Made by a program: the position numbers and the translations under genes. The notes under the pieces were generated by a model. The model did no database searches. It was not told where the DNA came from and worked only from the letters and a program-made list of their open reading frames with translations. Shown here one piece after another: positions 54,612 through 63,883 of a stretch of DNA of 64,000 nucleotides. The DNA is from Mesorhizobium sp. M00.F.Ca.ET.216.01.1.1 (GTDB lineage: Bacteria > Pseudomonadota > Alphaproteobacteria > Rhizobiales > Rhizobiaceae): positions 1 through 64,000 of the forward strand of contig NZ_SADR02000008.1 in NCBI RefSeq assembly GCF_004010325.2, written 5' to 3'. Within the stretch, counting starts at the first letter, position 1; every line of letters starts with the position of its first letter.

Positions 54612-57509
54612 TCACTCCGCCGCCTGCACCCTGCCCGCCTGGATGATTGCCCGGATCTCGGCGCGGCAGGAGCCGCAATTGGTGCCGGCTTTCAGCGCGC
54701 TGCCGATTGCCTCGACGGTCGTGCAGCCGGCCGCTACCGCCGCCGCGATCTGGTTGGCGCCGACGCTGAAGCAGGAGCAGACTGTGGCGCCGGCATCGGG
54801 CCGCTCGGCGCCCGCCCGGCCGGCGACGATGCGGAAGCGCTCGCGCTGGCCGGCGTGGGTTCCGTCAAGCTGCTCCGCCGCCCAGCTGCGCGATACGGCG
54901 ACCGGGCCGGGTGCGACGAACAGCGCCCCCGACAAGCGGTCGTCGGCAAAGGCGGCGATGCGATGCTGGCCGGCGTCGCGATCGTGATAAGCGAGCATGT
55001 CGGCGTCCGGCGGCGTGCCGAACAATGATCTTGCGAAACTCGCCCAGTCGATGTCGGCATCGGCAAAGGCAAGCTCGACGCGCCAGCCGCCCCGGCACCT
55101 GGCCACGGCCCAATAGGCTGCTGCAGCCGGCGCCGGACGCTGGCGCACCACCGCAAAGCCGAAGGCTTTCGCCGCAAATTTCTCGACGCGAACCGCGACA
55201 TGCTTCAGCGCCGGCTGGCCCGAGATCGGGTCGGTCAGCGGCGCCGTCAGCGCATCGAGCCGGCCCCTGGCGGCAAACTGATCGGTCCAGTGCATCGGCG
55301 CAAAGACGCTGCCCTGGCGCTGGCGCGCGGTGACCAGCGCGCGGACCAGCACCTCGCCGCGTAGGCTGGAGACGCGCACGATGTCGGCATCGCCGATGCC
55401 GTAGCGCTGCGCATCCGCCGGGTGGATCTCGACGAATGGCTCGGCGATGTGCTGGGACAGGCGCGGGCTCTTTCCCGTCCGTGTCATGGTGTGCCAGTGG
55501 TCGCGGATGCGCCCGGTGTTGAGGATCAGCGGATAGGCCGGGCTGGTGCGGGTGTCGGTTGCGGGGCGGATGGCAATGAAGCGCGCCTTGCGGTCGGGAG
55601 TGTAGAAGTTGCCGTTGGCGAAGAAACGGGTGGTGGTTGGGGCATGTCCAGCCGGAGCCCCCTTCTCTGGCTGACGTCCAGCTTGAGCATCCCCCTCTGG
55701 CGGACGTCCAGCCTGAACACCCCCCTCTGGCCTGCCGGCCATCTCCCCCTCAAGGGAGATTGGCAGTTCCGCTGACGGCGCTTGTTCTGCGACGTTGACA
55801 ACTGGCGAAGGCGGTCGTGACGACTGATCTCCCCCCTTGAGGGGGAGATGGCCGGCAGGCCAGAGGGGGGTGCCTGGGCTCGGCGCCGGCCATTGGAACG
55901 GAGCCAGCGCCGCATAGCCCTCCCCGTCGACACCGGCATAGGCGCCGATGTCGAAATCTCGAGCGCCGTCGTTCTCGAAAGCCGACAGCGCGGCGTGCTC
56001 GACGAAGATCTCCGACGGCGACTCATGCGAAAATGCCTCGGCAAAACCCATGCGCTTGCCGACCTCGGCAACAATCCACCAGTCCGGCCTGGCTTCGCCG
56101 GGCGGCGGCAGAAACGCGCGCTGGCGCGAGATGCGGCGCTCCGAATTGGTGACGGTGCCGTCCTTCTCGCCCCATGCGGCCGCAGGCAGCCGGACATCGG
56201 CATGACGGACCGTATCGGTCTCGGCTAGCACGTCCGACACCACGACGAAGGGGCAGGCCTTGATCGCCGCCTCGACGGCATCGGCATCCGGCATCGAATC
56301 GACCGGGTTGGTGGCCATGATCCACAGCGCCTTGATGCGGCCATCGGCAACGGCCTCGAACATCTCGACTGCCTTCAGGCCGGGTTTTTCGGCGATGGCC
56401 GGCGCGCTCCAGAAGCGCTGCACACGCTGACGATGCTCGGGGTTTTCGATCTCCATATGGGCGGCGAGCATGTTTGCCATGCCGCCGACCTCGCGGCCGC
56501 CCATGGCGTTGGGCTGGCCGGTCACCGAAAACGGCCCTGCGCCGGGCTTGCCGATGCGGCCGGTGGCAAGATGGCAGTTGATGATGGCGTTGACCTTGTC
56601 GGTGCCCGAGGACGACTGGTTCACGCCCTGGCTGTAGACGGTCACGGTCTTCGCGGTTGCGGCAAACAGGCTATAGAAGCGGGAAAGCTCGTCCTCACCC
56701 AGGCCCGTGGCCGCGGCGATGCCGGCAAGGTCAAGCTTAGAGGCGGCGAAAAGGGCCTGCCCAAAGCCGGTCGTGTGCGCCGCGATATAGGCGCGGTCCA
56801 GCGCGTTATGCTGGCCGAGATAAGCGAGCAGGCCGGTGAACAACGCGACATCACCGTCGGGCGCGATGGCCAGATGCATGTCGGCGATATCGGCGGTCAT
56901 CGTGCGGCGTGGATCGACCAGCACGATCTTCATCTCGGGCCGTTTTTCCCGGGCCGCGGCAATGCGCTGGTAAAGCACTGGGTGACACCAGGCGAGATTG
57001 GAGCCGACCAGCACGATGAGGTCGGCAAGCTCCAGATCCTCGTAGCTGCCCGGCACGGTATCGGAACCGAAGGCGCGGCGGTGGCCAGCGACCGACGAGG
57101 CCATGCACAGGCGCGAGTTGGTGTCGATATTGGCCGAGCCGATGAAGCCCTTCATCAGCTTGTTGGCGACATAATAATCCTCGGTCAGCAACTGGCCGGA
57201 GACATAGAAGGCAACCGCGTCCGGGCCGTGCCCGGCGACGGTGCGCGAGAAGGTCGAGGCGACGAGGCCGAGCGCCTCGTCCCAGCCGGCGCGGCGGCCG
57301 CCGATTTCGGGATGGAGCAGCCTGCCATCGAGGTCGATGGTCTCGGCCAGCGCCGAACCCTTGGAGCAGAGCCGGCCGAAATTCGCCGGGTGGTCGGGGT
57401 CGCCGCGAACGGTCACTTCACCGTCCGCGGCGACCTTCGCCAGCACGCCGCAACCCACCCCGCAATAGGGGCAGGTGGTCCTCACCTCGCGCGCTTCTTC
57501 GATCTCCAT
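54612..57509 (-). CDS. nasA: Assimilatory nitrate reductase, catalytic subunit
   Basis: This 965-aa cytoplasmic molybdoenzyme reduces nitrate to nitrite. The N-terminal [4Fe-4S] ligands are in TCPYCGVGCGVLAK and FGRLCSKG. The Mo-bisMGD domains follow (GSNLAWCHPVLYQRI, QGVNQSSSGTDKVNAIINC), then the C-terminal dinucleotide-binding domain. A BFD-like [2Fe-2S] domain closes it (TVCSCFSVGANQI and NCGSCRAEI). Residues about 546-622 are a repeat-derived in-frame insertion (PLKGGD, EGEMAGRPEGG) that homologues should lack; it falls in a linker. It is the last gene of the nrt-nir-nas series. Confidence 0.92.
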   Translation of the reverse strand: MEIEEAREVRTTCPYCGVGCGVLAKVAADGEVTVRGDPDHPANFGRLCSKGSALAETIDLDGRLLHPEIGGRRAGWDEALGLVASTFSRTVAGHGPDAVAFYVSGQLLTEDYYVANKLMKGFIGSANIDTNSRLCMASSVAGHRRAFGSDTVPGSYEDLELADLIVLVGSNLAWCHPVLYQRIAAAREKRPEMKIVLVDPRRTMTADIADMHLAIAPDGDVALFTGLLAYLGQHNALDRAYIAAHTTGFGQALFAASKLDLAGIAAATGLGEDELSRFYSLFAATAKTVTVYSQGVNQSSSGTDKVNAIINCHLATGRIGKPGAGPFSVTGQPNAMGGREVGGMANMLAAHMEIENPEHRQRVQRFWSAPAIAEKPGLKAVEMFEAVADGRIKALWIMATNPVDSMPDADAVEAAIKACPFVVVSDVLAETDTVRHADVRLPAAAWGEKDGTVTNSERRISRQRAFLPPPGEARPDWWIVAEVGKRMGFAEAFSHESPSEIFVEHAALSAFENDGARDFDIGAYAGVDGEGYAALAPFQWPAPSPGTPLWPAGHLPLKGGDQSSRPPSPVVNVAEQAPSAELPISLEGEMAGRPEGGVQAGRPPEGDAQAGRQPEKGAPAGHAPTTTRFFANGNFYTPDRKARFIAIRPATDTRTSPAYPLILNTGRIRDHWHTMTRTGKSPRLSQHIAEPFVEIHPADAQRYGIGDADIVRVSSLRGEVLVRALVTARQRQGSVFAPMHWTDQFAARGRLDALTAPLTDPISGQPALKHVAVRVEKFAAKAFGFAVVRQRPAPAAAAYWAVARCRGGWRVELAFADADIDWASFARSLFGTPPDADMLAYHDRDAGQHRIAAFADDRLSGALFVAPGPVAVSRSWAAEQLDGTHAGQRERFRIVAGRAGAERPDAGATVCSCFSVGANQIAAAVAAGCTTVEAIGSALKAGTNCGSCRAEIRAIIQAGRVQAAE
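55646..55735. repeat. Three tandem 30-bp repeats within nasA
   Basis: Exact 30-bp periodicity starts at 55646, 55676 and 55706 (each begins GTCCAGC and contains CCNCTCTGG). They encode three 10-residue repeats of the type AGRPPEGDAQ on the minus strand, keeping the frame. Confidence 0.9.
55718..55872. repeat. 39-bp perfect inverted repeat within nasA
   Basis: The arms 55718-55756 and 55834-55872 (containing CTGGCCTGCCGGCCATCTCC and its complement) pair without mismatch around 77 bp. The spacer includes GGGAGATTGGCAG, shared with the hairpin after parC. It is thus a member of the intergenic repeat family located inside a gene. Confidence 0.9.
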
Positions 57510-57512
57510 GTT

Positions 57513-57842
57513 TCAGGCCGCGCGGCTGGCCAGCGCTTCGAGCGCGATGAAAAGCCGCTCGCCTTCGACCCGCACCGGGATGGTGCGCACCGCACCCTCA
57601 TCGGCGCCTTGCGCCTTGCCGGTCTCCAGCGAGATCACCCAGTTGTGCAAAGGACAGGTCACCGCCGCGCCATGCACGATCCCCTGGCTGAGCGGCCCGC
57701 CCTTGTGCGGACAATGGTCGTCAATGGCGAAGACCTGGTCCTCTGCCGTGCGGAACACGGCGATCTTGCCCTGGGGCGTGGCGACGCAGCGCGCACCGCG
57801 GCGCGGAATGTCCGAGATGGTGCCGATGGCGATCCAGTTCAT
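57513..57842 (-). CDS. nirD: Nitrite reductase small subunit (Rieske-type)
   Basis: This 109-aa protein has the Rieske [2Fe-2S]-like fold and retains the ligands: DDHCPHKGGPLSQG and VTCPLHNWVISLETG. It is the small partner of NirB in NADH-dependent reduction of nitrite to ammonium. AGGAG precedes the ATG at 57842. nasA starts 3 bp after its stop, and nirB ends 79 bp upstream, on the same strand. Confidence 0.92.
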   Translation of the reverse strand: MNWIAIGTISDIPRRGARCVATPQGKIAVFRTAEDQVFAIDDHCPHKGGPLSQGIVHGAAVTCPLHNWVISLETGKAQGADEGAVRTIPVRVEGERLFIALEALASRAA

Positions 57843-57921
57843 ATGCCGAAGCTCCTGTAGAAGGTCGGTACGGCCGATAGGCGCCCCTCTGGGAGGGGGG
57901 CGGATGGCGAAAACACCTCCA

Positions 57922-60372
57922 TCACTCCGCCGCCTGTGCAAATCCGACCGACGCCATCGGCCGGAATTCGTGCTTGTCCTTGCCGGACACGCGCTCCGAC
58001 CACGGGTCGACCTGGGCGAATTTCTGCGAAAACACGAAGCGGTCGAAATAGGCCTTGCGCTTCTCGCCATCGTCCATGATCTGCCGCTTGATCTCGGCGA
58101 TGCCGACGCGCTTGGCCCATTTATAGATGCGCTCGAGATAGCGCGCCTGCTCGCGATACATCTGCGTCAGCGCCACGATGTGCTCCAGCGCCTCATCCTC
58201 GGTTTTGACCAGGCCGAGCACCTCGGTGCCCTTGATGTCGAGGCCGGCGGCGCCGGCAAAGTGGATCTCGTAGCCGCTATCGACGCAGATCACACCGACA
58301 TCCTTGCAGGTCGCCTCGGCGCAGTTCCTCGGACAGCCCGACACCGCCATCTTGACCTTGGCCGGGGTCCACGACCCCCACATGAACTTTTCGATGCGGA
58401 TACCCAGGCCCGTCGAATCCTGCGTGCCGAAGCGGCACCAGTCGGAACCGACGCAGGTCTTCACGGTGCGTAAGCCTTTGGCATAGGCATGGCCGGAGAC
58501 GAAGCCGGCTTGGCCGAGATCGGCCCATACCGCCGGCAGGTCTTCCTTGCGGATGCCAAGCATGTCGATGCGCTGGCCGCCGGTGACCTTGACCATCGGG
58601 ATCTCGAACTTGTCGACGACATCGGCGATGGCGCGCAGTTCCGCGGCATTGGTGACGCCGCCCCACATGCGCGGCACCACCGAATAGGTGCCATCCTTCT
58701 GGATGTTGGCGTGGACACGCTCGTTGATGAAGCGCGACTGGTAGTCGTCGGCGTATTCGTCCGGCCAGTCGCAGACCAGATAGTAGTTGAGTGCCGGCCG
58801 GCATTTGGCGCAGCCGCAGGAGGTCTTCCATTCCAGCTCCTGCATGACGGCCGGAATGGTCTTCAGGCGCTTGGCCTTGATAAGCCGGCGGACCTCGTCA
58901 TGGCCGAGCGTCGTGCAGCCACACATCGGCTGCACCGCCGCCGGGTTGTATTTGACGCCGATGGTCAGCACCATCAGCTTCTCGACCAGCCCGGTGCAGG
59001 AGCCGCAGGAGGCCGAGGCCTTGGTGTGGGCGCGCACATCGTCCAGCGACGTCAGACCCTTGGCCGTGATCGCACCAGTGATCTTTCCCTTGCAAACGCC
59101 GTTGCAGCCGCAGATTTCCGCATCATCCGGCAAGGCTGCAACGGCCGCCATAGGGTCCAGCGGGGCACCCCCCTGGTAGGACTGGCCGAAAATGAGCGTA
59201 TCGCGCATCTCGGATATGTCGGTCTGCTTCTTCTTGAGGTCGTTGAACCAGGCGCCGTCCGCCGTCTCGCCGTAGAGCACGGTGCCGATGATGCGGTCGT
59301 CCTTGAGCACCAGGCGCTTGTAGACGCCGGCAGCCGCGTCGCGCAGCACGATCTCCTGGCGGTCCTCGCCCTCAGCGAAGTCGCCGAGCGAGAACAGGTC
59401 GATGCCGGTAACCTTGAGCTTCGTCGGCGTGTCCATATGGACGAAGGCCGCCGCCTCGTTGCCGTCCAGTTGGCTGGCGGCGACACGCGCCATTTCGTAA
59501 AGCGGAGCGACCAGCCCGTAGACCTGGCCGTTGACCTCGGCGCACTCGCCGAGCGCGTAGATGTCCGGATCGTTGCTGCGCATGCCGGCGTCGACGACGA
59601 TGCCGCGATTAACGGCGATGCCGGCTTCTCTCGCCAGCGCCGCATTCGGCCTGATGCCGACAGCCATGACGACCAGCGTCGCCGGAATGACGGTCCCGTC
59701 GGCGAGTTCCACCCGTTCGACCTTGCCATTGCCTGTAATCGCCTGGGTGTTGGCCCTGGTGATGACCTTGATGCCGCGCTGCTCGACGGCGCGCTGCAGG
59801 AGATAGCCGGCGGCGGGATCGAGCTGGCGCTCCATCAGCGTCGGCATGACATGCAGCACGGTGACGTCCATCCCTTGCGAATTCAATCCTGCAGCGGCCT
59901 CCAGCCCGAGCAGGCCGCCGCCGATGACCACTGCCTTGGCCCGCGACTGGGCGGCAAGCAGCATGGCCTGGACGTCGTCGAGGTCGCGATAGGTGAGCAC
60001 GCCGGGCAGATCATGGCCCGGCACCGGGATGATGAACGGCACCGAGCCGGTGGCGATGACCAGCTTGTCGTAAGGCTCGGTGACGCCATGATCGGAGGTG
60101 ACGGTCTTCACAGCCCGGTCGATGGCGACGATCTTGTGGCCCTTGTAGAGAGTAATGCCGTTGGCGATGTACCAGCCGTCGCCGTGGATGATGATTTCCT
60201 CATAGGCCTTTTCGCCTGACAGCACCGGCGACAGCATGATGCGGTCGTAATTGACCCGCGGCTCGGCGTTGAAGATGGTGACCTGATAGCGGCCCGGCGC
60301 CTGCTCCAGCAGGTACTCCAGCATCCGCCCGGGGGCCATGCCGTTGCCGATTATGACGAGTTTTTCGGTCAT
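57922..60372 (-). CDS. nirB: Nitrite reductase [NAD(P)H] large subunit
   Basis: This 816-aa enzyme reduces nitrite to ammonium with six electrons. The FAD site is VIIGNGMAPGRMLEYLLE, the NADH site VVIGGGLLGLEAAAGL, the [2Fe-2S] BFD Cys are in EICGCNGVCKGKI and ASCGSCTGLVEK, and the siroheme/[4Fe-4S] Cys in VGSDWCRFGTQ and SGCPRNCAEA. All domains are complete. It starts 7 bp beyond the nrtC stop, so it is part of the same operon. Confidence 0.95.
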   Translation of the reverse strand: MTEKLVIIGNGMAPGRMLEYLLEQAPGRYQVTIFNAEPRVNYDRIMLSPVLSGEKAYEEIIIHGDGWYIANGITLYKGHKIVAIDRAVKTVTSDHGVTEPYDKLVIATGSVPFIIPVPGHDLPGVLTYRDLDDVQAMLLAAQSRAKAVVIGGGLLGLEAAAGLNSQGMDVTVLHVMPTLMERQLDPAAGYLLQRAVEQRGIKVITRANTQAITGNGKVERVELADGTVIPATLVVMAVGIRPNAALAREAGIAVNRGIVVDAGMRSNDPDIYALGECAEVNGQVYGLVAPLYEMARVAASQLDGNEAAAFVHMDTPTKLKVTGIDLFSLGDFAEGEDRQEIVLRDAAAGVYKRLVLKDDRIIGTVLYGETADGAWFNDLKKKQTDISEMRDTLIFGQSYQGGAPLDPMAAVAALPDDAEICGCNGVCKGKITGAITAKGLTSLDDVRAHTKASASCGSCTGLVEKLMVLTIGVKYNPAAVQPMCGCTTLGHDEVRRLIKAKRLKTIPAVMQELEWKTSCGCAKCRPALNYYLVCDWPDEYADDYQSRFINERVHANIQKDGTYSVVPRMWGGVTNAAELRAIADVVDKFEIPMVKVTGGQRIDMLGIRKEDLPAVWADLGQAGFVSGHAYAKGLRTVKTCVGSDWCRFGTQDSTGLGIRIEKFMWGSWTPAKVKMAVSGCPRNCAEATCKDVGVICVDSGYEIHFAGAAGLDIKGTEVLGLVKTEDEALEHIVALTQMYREQARYLERIYKWAKRVGIAEIKRQIMDDGEKRKAYFDRFVFSQKFAQVDPWSERVSGKDKHEFRPMASVGFAQAAE

Positions 60373-60379
60373 GCTGCTG

Positions 60380-61177
<798 letters not shown>

Positions 61178-61188
61178 CGCCCCTCTCC

Positions 61189-62085
61189 TCACTTTGCCGT
61201 TGTGCCGCGGGTGACGAACGCGCCGACCGCCGCGACCAGGCGGTCGAGGCAAAAACCGGTGACGCCGATATAAGCGAGCGCGACGATGATGTCGGGCAGC
61301 CGCGACGAGTTCCATGCGTCCCAGATGAAGAAGCCGATGCCGACGCCGCCGGTCAGCATTTCGGCGGCGACGATGGCGAGCCAGGACAGGCCGATGCCGA
61401 TCCTGAGACCGGTAAAGATGTAGGGCGCAGCAGCCGGCACCATGATCTTCACGAAGAACTCGAACTGATTGAGCCTGAGGATGCGGGCGACGTTGCGGTA
61501 GTCCTCGGGGATGTTGCGAACGCCGACGGCGGTGTTGATGATCACCGGCCAGATCGAGGTGATGAAGATGACGAAGATCGCCGACGGGCTGGAATCGCGG
61601 AACGCGGCGAGCGACAGCGGCAGCCAGGCCAGCGGCGGCACCGTGCGCAGGATCTGGAACACCGGGTCCAGCCCGCGCATCGCCCATACCGACTGGCCGA
61701 CCAGCGCGCCGAGCGCGACGCCGACGACTGCCGCCAGACCGAAGCCGATGGCGACGCGCTGCAACGAGATCAGCACTCGCCAGGCCAGCCCGATATCCTG
61801 CGGACCATTGTCGAAGAACGGGTGCGCGATCAGGTCGTAAGCCTCATTCCACACCTGACCCGGTGGCGGCAGGCTGGCATTGGGCGACGAGCAGGCGATC
61901 TGCCAGACGACCAGCATGATGGCGATGACGACAACCGGCGGCACCAGCGCGCTGGCCAGCTTGCTGGCGATGGAGGCTGGGTCGAAGCGGCGCCGCGTCC
62001 TGGCGGTGAAGGCGACGATTTCGGCCGGCTTGGCAGGCGCGGGGAACGCCTTCACCTTGCTGTCCTTGATGGCTTGGATGGACAT
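61189..62085 (-). CDS. nrtB: Nitrate ABC transporter, permease
   Basis: This 298-aa permease has about six spans and the binding-protein-dependent transport loop (EDYRNVARILRLNQFEFFVK, then IMVPAAAPYIFTGLRIGIGL). The long polar N-terminus is typical of NrtB. I chose the ATG at 62085 because AAGGAG stands 10 bp before it. The longer frame to 62157 covers the intergenic hairpins. Confidence 0.9.
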   Translation of the reverse strand: MSIQAIKDSKVKAFPAPAKPAEIVAFTARTRRRFDPASIASKLASALVPPVVVIAIMLVVWQIACSSPNASLPPPGQVWNEAYDLIAHPFFDNGPQDIGLAWRVLISLQRVAIGFGLAAVVGVALGALVGQSVWAMRGLDPVFQILRTVPPLAWLPLSLAAFRDSSPSAIFVIFITSIWPVIINTAVGVRNIPEDYRNVARILRLNQFEFFVKIMVPAAAPYIFTGLRIGIGLSWLAIVAAEMLTGGVGIGFFIWDAWNSSRLPDIIVALAYIGVTGFCLDRLVAAVGAFVTRGTTAK

Positions 62086-62121
62086 TATCGCAAAAAGCTC
62101 CTTGGGCGGTCTTTCGGGCGA

Positions 62122-62178
62122 CAACGGCGCGAATGCGCCGTTGCGCTTCGGCGACAAGCGGCGCCGGGACGCCGCTTG
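62122..62178. other. Two hairpins between nrtA and nrtB
   Basis: CAACGGCGC-N4-GCGCCGTTG (62122-62143) and CAAGCGGCG-N6-CGCCGCTTG (62155-62178) are both perfect 9-bp stems. The second is 7 bp behind the nrtA stop codon. Neither has a T-tract. Such hairpins commonly stabilise the upstream mRNA and let a binding protein be made in excess over its permease. Confidence 0.7.
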
Positions 62179-62184
62179 CGCCGG

Positions 62185-63501
62185 TCAGGCCGATGCCTTG
62201 ATCTTAAGGCTGTCGAGATAGGCGGACGGATTGGCCGGATCGAAGGTCTTGCCGTCGAAGAAGGTCTCAACGCCGCGCGACGGGGATGTCGGAATGTCGG
62301 CCGCGGCGACGCCGAGGTCCTTCGCCGCCTCGCGCCACAGATCCTCGCGGTTGACCTGATCGACCAGCGCCTTGATGTCGGTGGTCGCGGCGAATTTGCC
62401 CCAACGGATGTTTTCGGCCAGGAACCACGCGTCGTGGCTCTTGAACGGATAGGACACGCCGTCCTTCCAGAACTTCATGTAGAGGTCGGTGCCGGTCGCG
62501 ACGCGGCCGTTGCCGTAGTTGATGTCGCCCTTGAGGCGGCCGATGATGTCGGCGACAGGCACGTTCATCCACTGCCGCTTGCCGATGATGGCGGCCATTT
62601 CGTCCTTGTTCTCCTTGGCGTCGCACCATTGCTGGGCTTCCATGACGGCCATCAGGATCGCCTTGGTGGCGTTCGGGTATTTCTCGATGAAGGCGGCGCG
62701 CAGGCCAAGTGCCTTTTCCGGATGACCCTTCCACAACTCGCCGGTCGTGGCAGCGGTGAAGCCGACGCCCTGGTGGACGAGCTGCTCGTTCCACGGCTCG
62801 CCGACGCAGAACACGTCCATGTTGCCGACCTTCATGTTGGCCACCATCTGCGGCGGCGGCACGACGATGGTCGAGACGTCCTTGTCGGGATCGATGCCGC
62901 CGGCGGCCAGCCAGTAGCGCAGCCAGAGGTCGTGCGTGCCGCCCGGGAAGGTCATGGCGGCCTTAACCTCGTTGCCCGCGGCCTTCTTGGCGGCGAAGGC
63001 CTCCTTCAGCTTGGAGGCATCGAGGCCGACACCGGTGGCGGCATATTCCTGAGCGACGGAAATGCCCTGGCAGTCGTAGTTCAGCCGCGCCACGATCGCC
63101 ATCGGCAGCGGCTGGTTGTTCTGCGTCACCTTGCCGGTATGCATGAGGTAAGGCATCGGCGTCAGTATATGAGCGCCGTCGATGCCGTTGGCTTCGCCGC
63201 CGAGCACCAGATTGTCACGCGTCGCGCCCCAGGAGGCCTGCTTGAGCACCTCGACATCGGGCATCCCGAATTTCTCGAACAGGCCCTTCTCCTTGGCGAT
63301 CATCAGCGGCGCCGCATCGGTCAGCGCGATGAAGCCGAGCTTGGCGCCGGTCACTTCGGGAGCGGCCGCCGCGGCATGGGCGCCGGACGGCAGCAGCGCG
63401 CGGGCTGCTGCGAGCGTTGCGGCAGCGGCTGCGCTCGCCATCAGGAAATTACGGCGGGTGATGCCTTCGGGGGAGGCTTGCGTCTTGATGCGTTTCGTCA
63501 T
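62185..63501 (-). CDS. nrtA: Nitrate ABC transporter, substrate-binding protein
   Basis: This 438-aa protein begins with a twin-arginine signal (GITRRNFLMASAAAAATLAA). The mature protein has the NrtA/CmpA binding fold: KLGFIALTDAAPLMIAKEKG, MPYLMHTGK and the conserved WFLAENIRWGK. It captures nitrate in the periplasm. The ATG at 63501 is chosen because GGAG stands 6 bp before it. The ATG 6 bp earlier touches that GGAG. It is the first gene of the operon, behind a long regulated leader. Confidence 0.92.
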   Translation of the reverse strand: MTKRIKTQASPEGITRRNFLMASAAAAATLAAARALLPSGAHAAAAAPEVTGAKLGFIALTDAAPLMIAKEKGLFEKFGMPDVEVLKQASWGATRDNLVLGGEANGIDGAHILTPMPYLMHTGKVTQNNQPLPMAIVARLNYDCQGISVAQEYAATGVGLDASKLKEAFAAKKAAGNEVKAAMTFPGGTHDLWLRYWLAAGGIDPDKDVSTIVVPPPQMVANMKVGNMDVFCVGEPWNEQLVHQGVGFTAATTGELWKGHPEKALGLRAAFIEKYPNATKAILMAVMEAQQWCDAKENKDEMAAIIGKRQWMNVPVADIIGRLKGDINYGNGRVATGTDLYMKFWKDGVSYPFKSHDAWFLAENIRWGKFAATTDIKALVDQVNREDLWREAAKDLGVAAADIPTSPSRGVETFFDGKTFDPANPSAYLDSLKIKASA

Positions 63502-63684
63502 CGTCATCTCCGGTTGGGCGCGGCTTGGGATCTGCGCCATCGACTGCGTGTTTCAACCAAAACAAAAAAGCCGCCGGCCAGGTCTTCGCGTCCGGGTGAG
63601 CGGGATCGCGTGGTGACCTGAGCGGCAGCTTTGCCTGTGGCGCCCGCCATTGGACGCCTGTTCCGTGACCCAAGAAGGGCCTGG
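63502..63684 (-). promoter_or_regulatory. nas operon leader with ANTAR-type hairpin and attenuator
   Basis: Between the predicted transcription start (about 63684) and nrtA lies an untranslated leader of about 180 nt. The hairpin GGCGTCC-AATGGC-GGGCGCC (63658-63639) has a six-base loop with A1 and G4, the pattern recognised by ANTAR proteins such as NasT. It is followed by an intrinsic terminator (63627-63564). In Paracoccus, Azotobacter and Bradyrhizobium, NasT overcomes such a terminator when nitrate is bound by NasS. I could not resolve the first of the two expected hexaloop hairpins. Confidence 0.72.
63564..63627 (-). terminator. Leader terminator (attenuator) upstream of nrtA
   Basis: On the minus strand CAGGTC pairs with GACCTG and the outer GCCGC with GCGGC, followed by TTTTTTGTTTT. 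It ends 63 nt before the nrtA ATG and far after the promoter, so it must act as a regulated attenuator and not as the end of another gene. Confidence 0.78.
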
Positions 63685-63693
63685 TTATTTCAA

Positions 63694-63710
63694 AGCAGGA
63701 ACCGTGCCAG
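63694..63710 (-). promoter_or_regulatory. Sigma-54 (-24/-12) promoter of the nas operon
   Basis: CTGGCACG-N4-CTGCT has the invariant GG and GC with exactly 10 bp between them, and only one mismatch in the -12 element (consensus TTGC). It predicts RpoN-dependent transcription, in rhizobia usually activated by NtrC under nitrogen limitation. Confidence 0.82.
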
Positions 63711-63729
63711 TTTCGGAAGGCAGAGAAAT

Positions 63730-63840
63730 CACCAATGAAATCAATGGTGCGTTCCAATCGTTGGCTTATCCGGCCGCGGGCCGGTGAGGTCAAAGATTGG
63801 TCAGCCGCCTATGCAATGCGCATAATTTTTGTGCAACGCA
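63730..63840 (-). promoter_or_regulatory. Candidate activator-binding region upstream of the nas promoter
   Basis: Two imperfect inverted repeats lie upstream of the -24/-12 element: CACCA-N10-TGGTG (63749-63730) and TGCAC-N9-GCGCA (63835-63817). Both resemble NtrC half-sites (TGCACC), but their spacing differs from the consensus, so the assignment is tentative. No gene lies in 63541-63883. Confidence 0.4.
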
Positions 63841-63883
63841 CAAGAATGACGCAAGAATGATCAGGCCCGTGATCCGGGACTGA

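Noticed and set aside
55640..55872. CRISPR array in nasA
   Set aside because: The 30-bp units are directly adjacent without spacers and are part of an open reading frame. No cas genes are near.
61178..61687. N-terminal extension of NrtC
   Set aside because: It overlaps nrtB in another frame on the same strand. The GAGGAG-preceded ATG at 61177 gives a normal ATPase.
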